NCBI GenBank assembly: GCA_964413265.1
Contig: CAYPRX010000118.1
Location: 1 to 18,273 of the forward strand
Source of the DNA: CAVYGN01 sp964413265
GTDB lineage: Bacteria > Spirochaetota > Brevinematia > Brevinematales > JAOACQ01
Direction of reading: 5' to 3'
DNA length: 18,273 nt
Numbering within the stretch: the stretch's first letter is position 1; every line of letters starts with the position of its first letter. Positions 1 to 5,624 of this stretch are shown in pieces. A program made the position numbers and the translations under genes. The notes beneath the pieces were generated by a model that saw only the letters and a list, made by a program, of their open reading frames with translations, had not been told where the DNA came from and did no database searches.

Positions 1-187
1 TTAAATGAAATTCTTCTGTTTTTTCAAAAGTTAAATTACATAATCCGTCATTACATATAAAATCTAATATATTTTGGGGTCCCTGCAAATTAAAATCATT
101 TAAAGCATCTGTTTGAGCGTCATTTGTTATGTAAACATTTCTTGTTTTACAAGCCTTTAAAAATGTTTTAAACTCATGCAAAGGCAT
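1..187 (-). CDS. Small unidentified protein, partial (runs off left edge)
   Basis: An open frame of 62 codons begins at ATG 187-185 and is still open at base 1, so the C-terminus is missing. It starts MPLHEFKTFLKACK and continues with an asparagine-, aspartate- and phenylalanine-rich stretch (NDAQTDALNDF). There is no signal peptide or membrane segment, so it should be cytoplasmic. A GGGG at 196-193 lies 5 nt before the ATG and could be the ribosome binding site. Upstream is a consensus promoter with a dyad over the start site, which makes this a believable gene despite its shortness. I do not recognise the family. The strong promoter plus dyad resembles autoregulated toxin-antitoxin or phage-type regulatory genes, and the N-terminus faintly recalls MqsR-like toxins, but that is a guess. 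Codon use is AT-richer than in the other genes here, which could mean acquired DNA. Confidence 0.6.
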   Translation of the reverse strand, partial: MPLHEFKTFLKACKTRNVYITNDAQTDALNDFNLQGPQNILDFICNDGLCNLTFEKTEEFHL

Positions 188-194
188 TTATACC

Positions 195-217
195 CCGTAA
201 TGTTCCATTACGGAACA
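195..217. promoter_or_regulatory. Dyad at the transcription start (operator and/or 5' leader hairpin)
   Basis: Two overlapping inverted repeats lie here. CCGTAATG-TTC-CATTACGG (195-213) has perfect 8-bp arms. TGTTCC-ATTAC-GGAACA (201-217) has perfect 6-bp arms. They cover the predicted +1 of the promoter at 220-248, a classical operator position. In the transcript, the 8-bp stem would sit at the very 5' end and include half of the GGGG ribosome binding site, so it could equally act as an RNA hairpin. The sequence does not decide between the two. Confidence 0.55.
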
Positions 218-219
218 AT

Positions 220-248
220 ATTATATATTTAATTATCTTTAATGTCAA
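220..248 (-). promoter_or_regulatory. Consensus sigma-70 promoter for the left-edge gene
   Basis: Read on the minus strand, TTGACA (248-243) and TATAAT (225-220) are separated by exactly 17 bp. Both hexamers match the sigma-70 consensus perfectly. The predicted start of transcription is near 213, giving a leader of about 26 nt before the ATG at 187. Confidence 0.75.
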
Positions 249-302
249 AAATTATTATATTCAGTCAGACAATATTTATCAAGGATTAATTGTTAATAAA
301 TT

Positions 303-328
303 AAAACCCGCAATGGTTTTATTTTTTT
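303..328 (+). terminator. Weak intrinsic terminator-like hairpin
   Basis: AAAACC (303-308) pairs with GGTTTT (315-320) around a 6-nt loop; T302 and A321 add one more pair. A run of seven T follows at 322-328. The stem has only two G:C pairs. No plus-strand gene precedes it in the window, so it may shield the downstream gene from read-through, or be a chance product of AT-rich DNA. Confidence 0.3.
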
Positions 329-340
329 CCAACCTTGTTA

Positions 341-346
341 TATAAT
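341..346 (+). promoter_or_regulatory. Possible -10 box for the TPR/NHL/VWA gene
   Basis: TATAAT at 341-346 lies 33 bp before the ATG at 380, which would give a leader of about 27 nt. No good -35 box is visible 16-18 bp upstream, where the sequence is T-rich. The call rests on the perfect -10 hexamer and its position. Confidence 0.4.
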
Positions 347-379
347 ATTAACATTAAGAAATCTTCACAGGATAATAAT

Positions 380-2413
380 ATGAGATTATTAATATCCCTC
401 GTCCTCTTAACAGTTTCAGCATTTTCATACTCACAGACAATCGATACAATAAATTCTGAGAAGAACTTCAAAAGCGGGATGATCAGGTTTTATAACCGTG
501 AATACGAGGCGGCAATACAGCTCTTTTCTAAAGCTCTGTCATACCAGAAATTAGACAGCAGGACCCGTTATTACCTGGGCTGCGCATACCTTAATGCCGG
601 TTATACAAAAAACGCTATCGATGAATGGGAAAATATTGTAAAATTCGGGGATACTTCCTACGAGGTTCGCCAGAAGCTTAACGACCTGTATTTCAGACTT
701 GCCATAGACAAGAGATACGATTATTCGAACCCTTATGTTTTTACCAGACTCTATAACGGGCTTGAAAACGGCATGCATAAAATTGACAGGCCCTCCTTCA
801 TCATATATGACAATAAAAGCGATTCTATTATCATTTCCTCAACTCTTACAAGATATGTTGTCGAGATAGATGGTTCAGGCAATCCCATCAGGGAGATCGG
901 CAGGAACTTCGGGGAATTTTCAGCCTTCAAACTTCCGATGGGGATCTGTCTCTATAACGATAAATTCTATATAGCTGATTACAGGGCTGATGAGATTTAC
1001 ATATTCAACAGGGAGGGCAAATATCTATCAAAATTCGGCTCCAGCGGAGTAGCTTCCTCGAATATCGCTGGACCTATGGGTCTTTATATTTCAGAGGATG
1101 AATACCTTTTTGCCGTCGACAATGGCAATGACAGAATACAGAAATTCGATCTTAAGGGAGAATGGATACAGAGCATAGGCGAGGGAATTTTGAAAAGACC
1201 CACAGGAGTCGCTGGTGCAAATGGTATTATTTATGTATCAGATACAGTCAATAAGAGGATTGCTGCGTTCGATACCTTCGGCAACATGCTTGCATCTATA
1301 GGCGACGGCATTCTTCAGGAACCCCTGGGATTGTTTATAAAAAACGGGAAACTATATATCTGCGATGCTGAGAATGGCCTATATATTTATGATATAACGG
1401 GTAAAATCCTTAATAAGTTCAATACCGACGACCATAAGGTGCAGTTTGCATTCGATGTCTGCCTGGATTCCAAAAATATACTCTACGAAACCGATTTCAA
1501 CACTCCCAACATTGCAATATTCAATCCTCTACAGCTCCAATACGCCAACCTGGGACTTCAGGTTTCGCAGATATGGCTTTCACACTATCCCAGGAACCTT
1601 CTCCATTTAAGGGTCTGGGATAAAACTGGAAAACCGGTCAATAACCTAAAAGAGGGAAATATATCGATCTTCGAGGAAGGGACTGAGATACCTTTTATAA
1701 GGCTGGGACCGACTTTTGAATTCAGGAAAAACATGTACTCAAAGATCATCATAGATAAAAGCATTTCAATGAATGAATATGATCCTGAACTGATAGAAAT
1801 GCTGAATTCGTTCCTGACACAATCGTCAGGTGACGACTGGCTTGATATTGTAACTGTCAGCGACTCGATGGAAAGCACTGGAAAGATGCCGTCAAGTATA
1901 TTCCGTTCCATCGATTTCATCAAAAAAGTCCCTTACAGGGGAACGTACCCCCAGGAACTCGATTCAGCTATGCACTCGGCGATAACGGAACTTCTCAATA
2001 TCAACAGGAACAAGGCCGTTATCATCTTTACTGCCGGTGAAATCGGCAATTCGACATTTTCGAATTATGACGCTGATCTGCTCTCCACATACGCCAGGCA
2101 GAATGCAATACCGGTTTACGTGATCGACTTTACCGATAAAAACAGAGATATATACGAAAGAATTACGGAAGAAACTTTCGGCAGGTACTATTCTATGAAA
2201 GACCTCAAAGATATTCTTAAAATATATCATGATATTAAAATTGCCCCGCCGCTCGAATATATAGTCAGCTATGAGGGGCTTGATTTGAAGGGTCTTCGTG
2301 ATATGTGGATCAATGTGCACATTAAGGTCAAGTATAAAAACCTTATGGGAATAGATGATACAGGCTATTATGTGCCGGAACTCTTTGCGCCGGTATCACT
2401 CACACCCCAATAG
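380..2413 (+). CDS. Secreted TPR / NHL beta-propeller / VWA-domain protein
   Basis: This 677-residue protein has a signal peptide (about 1-19, ending SAFSYS before QT), so it is exported. The domains in order are two TPR-like helical repeats (about 28-105), an NHL-type beta-propeller (about 130-390, recurring 'G..YI.D....I..F...G' blades), a strand-rich linker of the VWFA-related type (GKPVNNLKEGNISIFEEG, about 417-434), and a VWA domain (about 450-625). The VWA metal site shows DKSIS (D459, S461, S463) and a later T522. The usual TDG aspartate is replaced in TAGE (about 551-554). These folds bind proteins, which suggests an envelope scaffold or receptor; the partner is unknown. The frame is also open from TTG 335, but ATG 380 is preferred because AGGA lies 7 nt upstream and a signal peptide follows at once. 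It is the only gene on this strand. Confidence 0.85.
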   Translation: MRLLISLVLLTVSAFSYSQTIDTINSEKNFKSGMIRFYNREYEAAIQLFSKALSYQKLDSRTRYYLGCAYLNAGYTKNAIDEWENIVKFGDTSYEVRQKLNDLYFRLAIDKRYDYSNPYVFTRLYNGLENGMHKIDRPSFIIYDNKSDSIIISSTLTRYVVEIDGSGNPIREIGRNFGEFSAFKLPMGICLYNDKFYIADYRADEIYIFNREGKYLSKFGSSGVASSNIAGPMGLYISEDEYLFAVDNGNDRIQKFDLKGEWIQSIGEGILKRPTGVAGANGIIYVSDTVNKRIAAFDTFGNMLASIGDGILQEPLGLFIKNGKLYICDAENGLYIYDITGKILNKFNTDDHKVQFAFDVCLDSKNILYETDFNTPNIAIFNPLQLQYANLGLQVSQIWLSHYPRNLLHLRVWDKTGKPVNNLKEGNISIFEEGTEIPFIRLGPTFEFRKNMYSKIIIDKSISMNEYDPELIEMLNSFLTQSSGDDWLDIVTVSDSMESTGKMPSSIFRSIDFIKKVPYRGTYPQELDSAMHSAITELLNINRNKAVIIFTAGEIGNSTFSNYDADLLSTYARQNAIPVYVIDFTDKNRDIYERITEETFGRYYSMKDLKDILKIYHDIKIAPPLEYIVSYEGLDLKGLRDMWINVHIKVKYKNLMGIDDTGYYVPELFAPVSLTPQ

Positions 2414-2429
2414 CCTTCCGAACGCTATT
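2409..2429. terminator. Short hairpin between convergent genes, weak terminator candidate
   Basis: AATAGC (2409-2414) and GCTATT (2424-2429) form a 6-bp stem with a 9-nt loop. It covers the stop codons of both convergent genes (TAG at 2411-2413 plus; TAG at 2427-2425 minus). There is no real T-run on either side, so intrinsic termination would be inefficient. No better terminator is seen between these genes. Confidence 0.2.
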
Positions 2430-2934
2430 TCGAAAGCTCTTTCCGAATGACCTTTTGCATCTTCTTAAGAAGTGCTGTGTCTTTTTCATCATGATAGGGC
2501 TTAATATCGAGGTCAGGTGGTATCTTTTTAAGCTTCTCATTTCCGACGCTTTTAATGTATCTCTGCATAAAAGCGTCATATACTCTCCATTTGATCCCCG
2601 CCGCTCTCACCGCCGCCTCTTCAGCCCTCAGAGCAATCTGATGTGCATGCTGATAAACGAGGCTGAGTTCATCGAGGAGGGATTTCTCGACTGCTTCATG
2701 CAGTATTAGAAATGGAAAAACATCATATTTTCCGGAAGGTGTTATCAGGAATTGAGGAAGGTGCCTGTCGATAAATATTATCTTACCATTCCTGCTGTAA
2801 CCGGCCAGGTAAGGAATATCCCATCCCCTCTCGAGTTTGGTTTTTCTTAGAATATTTTTTACAGCGTTACCCAGCATTTTCGCCGAAACCAGAGTGTCAT
2901 CCCTGCCTATTCTCCCTTTCTTTTTTACGGCCAT
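2425..2934 (-). CDS. Conserved-looking protein of unknown function, possible metal-binding HExxE motif
   Basis: This is a 169-residue protein with a lysine-rich N-terminus and no signal peptide or membrane segment. I do not recognise a named family, although the central pattern (FIDRHLP, about 54-60; FLILHEAVEKSLLDE, about 75-89; YQHAHQIALRAEEAAVRAAGI, about 94-114) resembles hypothetical proteins I recall from proteobacteria and phages. H79-E80-x-x-E83 with H96 and H98 nearby could form a zinc site like that of a small metallopeptidase; this is inference from the motif alone. The start is well supported, with GGAGG at 2944-2940 lying 5 nt before the ATG. The gene starts 28 bp after radA and is probably the last in that operon, although radA itself predicts nothing about its role. 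Confidence 0.75.
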   Translation of the reverse strand: MAVKKKGRIGRDDTLVSAKMLGNAVKNILRKTKLERGWDIPYLAGYSRNGKIIFIDRHLPQFLITPSGKYDVFPFLILHEAVEKSLLDELSLVYQHAHQIALRAEEAAVRAAGIKWRVYDAFMQRYIKSVGNEKLKKIPPDLDIKPYHDEKDTALLKKMQKVIRKELSK

Positions 2935-2962
2935 GCTTTCCTCCTTTTTCCGTTATATCTTA

Positions 2963-4306
2963 TTAGAACATCAGAGACACACATTCGGAAATACTCTTGA
3001 CCGGATAGATTGTAAATCCATCCGGTTTTTTCAATTTTCCGGCCTGGTAAGGAACTATCATCTTTTTGAAGATATTCCTGGAGCTTTCAGCTATCCTTTT
3101 ATCAATTTTGATTACGGGTCTGACCTCGCCCGTCAAACCTACCTCTCCGCAGGCCATTATATCAAGCGCTGAAGGCAGGCCCTTTATCGAGGAATATATG
3201 GCAGCCACTGCGGGCAGGTCCAGGCCGGGGTCCTGGATGCGAAGGCCGTTGGTTACATTAAGATAAACGTCATGATGTGATAAATTAATTTTTAGATTTT
3301 TCTCCATGACAGCCAGAAGCATAAAGAGCCTGCTGAGTTCCATTCCATCGGATGTTCTTTTAGGGTAATTGAACTGTGAAGGGCTGACCAGGGCCTGTAT
3401 TTCTACAGGTATTACCCTGTTTCCTTCGGCCATGGGGAAAAAGGAGATCCCGCTGACACCATCTTCGTGCTCGTATAAAAAGGCTTCCGACACGCTCTCA
3501 ATGCATTTAAGACCTGTTTCTTCCATAATAAAAAAACCGATCTCATCAGTGGAAAAAAATCTGTTCTTACTGGTCCTGAGTATCCTGTAATAGCCCCTTC
3601 CATCCATTTCAAGGAATAAAACAGTATCAACTATATGCTCAAGGATTTTCGGGCCTGCAATGATGCCGCTTTTAGTTACATGCCCGACTATAAAGAGAGT
3701 TATATTCATTTCTTTGCATAATTTCACAAGGGAATAAGCCGATTCCCTCATCTGTACTATGCTTCCGGGGAGGGATTCAAATGACGGAGAAAAAACTGTC
3801 TGGATGGAATCTACAAATACAAATTTCGGTTCATCTCTTCTGATTAAGCTTATTATTTCATCAATATCATTTTCCGGAAAAAGCAGAATTTCACATTTAT
3901 CTGAGCCTGTCCTGTTTGCCCTGAGCTTGATCTGGGAGTTGGATTCCTCACCGTTGATATAAAAGACCTTCCCATGGCTTGAAAGTTTATCAGCCGCTTC
4001 AAGGATAAGCGTTGATTTTCCAATCCCGGGCTCTCCGGATATGAGTACAGACTGTCCGGGGATTATGCCCCCGAGGACCCTGTCCAGCTCGGCTATTCCT
4101 GTAAAAAGTCTCTCATTCTCAACATCATTGATCCCGGATAATGGAACTGCTGAAGTTTTTTTACTCTTTAAGGGCAACTCCACCCTGGACCTATTATTCA
4201 CAAGCTCCTCTACAAAGCTGTTCCAGCTTGAACATTCAGGACATCTCCCAAGCCATTTTGATGATTGATAGCCGCAATTTCCGCAGAGGAAAAAGACCTT
4301 CCTCAT
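2963..4306 (-). CDS. radA: DNA repair protein RadA (Sms)
   Basis: RadA is a RecA-like ATPase and DnaB-type helicase that helps extend and process branched recombination intermediates. The 447-residue length is normal. The N-terminal zinc finger has C8, C11, C22 and C25. Walker A is GEPGIGKST (91-99) and Walker B is FVFVDS (about 162-167). The RadA-specific KNRF motif is at 247-250. The C-terminal part (about 275-447) is the Lon-protease-like domain, including the family signature VEIQALV. All key motifs are intact. The ATG overlaps the stop of the preceding lapA-like gene by four bases (ATGA), so translation is probably coupled. It is placed in an operon that begins with envelope genes, which looks like genomic convenience and not a shared pathway. 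Confidence 0.97.
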   Translation of the reverse strand: MRKVFFLCGNCGYQSSKWLGRCPECSSWNSFVEELVNNRSRVELPLKSKKTSAVPLSGINDVENERLFTGIAELDRVLGGIIPGQSVLISGEPGIGKSTLILEAADKLSSHGKVFYINGEESNSQIKLRANRTGSDKCEILLFPENDIDEIISLIRRDEPKFVFVDSIQTVFSPSFESLPGSIVQMRESAYSLVKLCKEMNITLFIVGHVTKSGIIAGPKILEHIVDTVLFLEMDGRGYYRILRTSKNRFFSTDEIGFFIMEETGLKCIESVSEAFLYEHEDGVSGISFFPMAEGNRVIPVEIQALVSPSQFNYPKRTSDGMELSRLFMLLAVMEKNLKINLSHHDVYLNVTNGLRIQDPGLDLPAVAAIYSSIKGLPSALDIMACGEVGLTGEVRPVIKIDKRIAESSRNIFKKMIVPYQAGKLKKPDGFTIYPVKSISECVSLMF

Positions 4307-4578
4307 TTCCCTTGTTTTGTTTTTTCAATATTCGTTTTTTCCGCCGTCTGTGACTTTTCAGCCTTAATTTTTGCACCCCTGAACAGCAGTGAATAAGTTA
4401 TAAGACCGAGTATATAACCTATAAGCAGGCTTATAAGAATAACGGTTATAACAGGCTGCTTGCCCAGCGGCACAATGAAGGACACATCTACTGGACTTAA
4501 ATTCTGGACAACTATTATCACAAGCAGAATAAGAAGAACGATTAACGAAAAAAGTCTGAACATGTTGTTCTTTTTCAT
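4303..4578 (-). CDS. LapA-like (DUF1049) small inner-membrane protein
   Basis: This 91-residue protein has two hydrophobic segments (about 8-25 and 43-66). The connecting stretch VVQNLSPVDVSFIVPLG is typical of the LapA/DUF1049 family ('QN...V...F'), and the tail is lysine-rich and cytoplasmic. In Escherichia coli LapA works with LapB in controlling lipopolysaccharide synthesis; here no lapB is adjacent, so the same role is not assured. The start is supported by a GGGGAGG sequence just before the ATG. Its stop overlaps the start of radA by four bases. The gene lies 23 bp after the flavodoxin gene and belongs to the same transcription unit. Confidence 0.75.
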   Translation of the reverse strand: MKKNNMFRLFSLIVLLILLVIIVVQNLSPVDVSFIVPLGKQPVITVILISLLIGYILGLITYSLLFRGAKIKAEKSQTAEKTNIEKTKQGK

Positions 4579-4601
4579 TATAACCTCCCCTACAAATGAC
4601 T

Positions 4602-5078
4602 TTACAGGTATTTTTCAGCCGCAATTCTAACCACTTCCTGCAGATTTGACAAATTTTTTCTTGTTGATCTGATGGAAAATGAACCCTGGATCTGCCCTCC
4701 TCTTTCTTTTATAATATTCGCCATTTTCTGAAGCGCAGGAAGTGATTTACTTGTAACATGAGTACAGAAAATAATTATCTTTTTTCCCTTCAATTCCGTT
4801 TCCCTTAGAAAGGCTGTAACTGCCGGCGCGGGATTTCCGCACCAGACAGGGGAACCTATGAAAACCCTGTCATAACCGGTCAAATCAGAGTTATAAGGCC
4901 TTAATTCACTTTGAAAGCCATTCAAAGCCTGGAAGGTGGCCATAAGAAAGCCTGAAATACCCCTTCTTATTTCAACCTCCTCCACTCTTCTTATTTCGGA
5001 GCCACTAAGACGTCCCAGGGCTTCAGCCACGGATTTTGTTTTTCCCAACCATGAATAATAAAATATCAAGGATTTCAT
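4602..5078 (-). CDS. Flavodoxin-family protein
   Basis: The 158-residue length and alternating strand/helix pattern fit a short-chain flavodoxin, an FMN-binding electron carrier or NAD(P)H-quinone-reductase-like enzyme of the cytoplasm. The N-terminal strand LIFYYS leads into the FMN-phosphate loop S9-W-L-G-K-T14, then an aromatic flavin-contacting loop GSPVWCGNPAPAV (75-87, W79), then the central strand KIIIFCTHV (100-108). The phosphate loop departs from the usual TxTGNT: glycine and the final threonine are kept, but lysine sits between them. The gene starts 20 bp after skp. No strong ribosome binding site is seen (AGAG about 7 nt before the ATG), so translation may depend on coupling. Its redox partner cannot be told from here. 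Confidence 0.85.
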   Translation of the reverse strand: MKSLIFYYSWLGKTKSVAEALGRLSGSEIRRVEEVEIRRGISGFLMATFQALNGFQSELRPYNSDLTGYDRVFIGSPVWCGNPAPAVTAFLRETELKGKKIIIFCTHVTSKSLPALQKMANIIKERGGQIQGSFSIRSTRKNLSNLQEVVRIAAEKYL

Positions 5079-5098
5079 AAAATCTCTAAAGCTGCATT

Positions 5099-5614
5099 TT
5101 ATTCCAGGTTAAGGTCCCTGCGCAATCTCTGCTTGACATCGGAAGTAATATCAAATTCACTGTCTATGAACAGTATTATATCATTTCCCTTTCTGAAAAC
5201 AAAGCTGAACCCCTTTTCTTCGCTTACTTCCTCGATTACGGTCGAGATTCTTGCAAATATTGGCTTTGTAAGATCGTCTTTGAATGAGGCATATTTGTTG
5301 TTTGATTCAGTTATGTAATCACCAAGCTGTTCCCTCATTAATTCAAGTTCCGCTTCCCGCCTTGCCTTTTCATCTTCCGATGTACTTTCTGAATAGTCCT
5401 TTTCAAGCTGTGCTATCTCCTCCTTTCTCTTATCTATCTCAAGCTGGTATTTCTTACGTTCGTCTATCAGTTTTTTCCTTATATCATCGATGCCGGGATA
5501 TGTGTTGAAGACATCTTCTACATCAACACACCCTATTTTAATCTGCCGCAGACCGTAAGTACCGCCAAACAGAAGAAGAATCCCGATTGAAGTTAATATT
5601 ACCATTTTAAGCAT
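5099..5614 (-). CDS. skp: OmpH/Skp-like periplasmic chaperone
   Basis: Skp holds unfolded outer-membrane proteins in the periplasm and delivers them to the BAM complex. The 171-residue protein has an N-terminal hydrophobic signal (about 3-19), the OmpH-typical start IKIGCVDVEDVFNTYP (about 25-40), and a charged coiled coil rich in Lys and Glu (about 42-115) that would form the tentacle helices, then a C-terminal return to beta structure (about 135-153). The frame is open further upstream to 5695 inside bamA. I chose ATG 5614 because AAGGAGG (5626-5620) lies 5 nt before it and a signal sequence follows. That ribosome binding site overlaps the bamA stop codon, so the two genes are probably translationally coupled. 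The cut site may leave Cys29 near the N-terminus, but no clear lipobox is present. Confidence 0.9.
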   Translation of the reverse strand: MLKMVILTSIGILLLFGGTYGLRQIKIGCVDVEDVFNTYPGIDDIRKKLIDERKKYQLEIDKRKEEIAQLEKDYSESTSEDEKARREAELELMREQLGDYITESNNKYASFKDDLTKPIFARISTVIEEVSEEKGFSFVFRKGNDIILFIDSEFDITSDVKQRLRRDLNLE

Positions 5615-5624
5615 TTTATCCTCC

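Noticed and set aside
335..379. Upstream extension of the TPR/NHL/VWA gene to a TTG at 335
   Set aside because: It would put 15 charged residues before a clear signal peptide and overlaps the -10 box at 341-346; ATG 380 has its own ribosome binding site.
2432..2443. GAAAG-CT-CTTTC inverted repeat
   Set aside because: The 2-nt centre is too tight for a hairpin and it lies in the coding end of the 169-residue gene.
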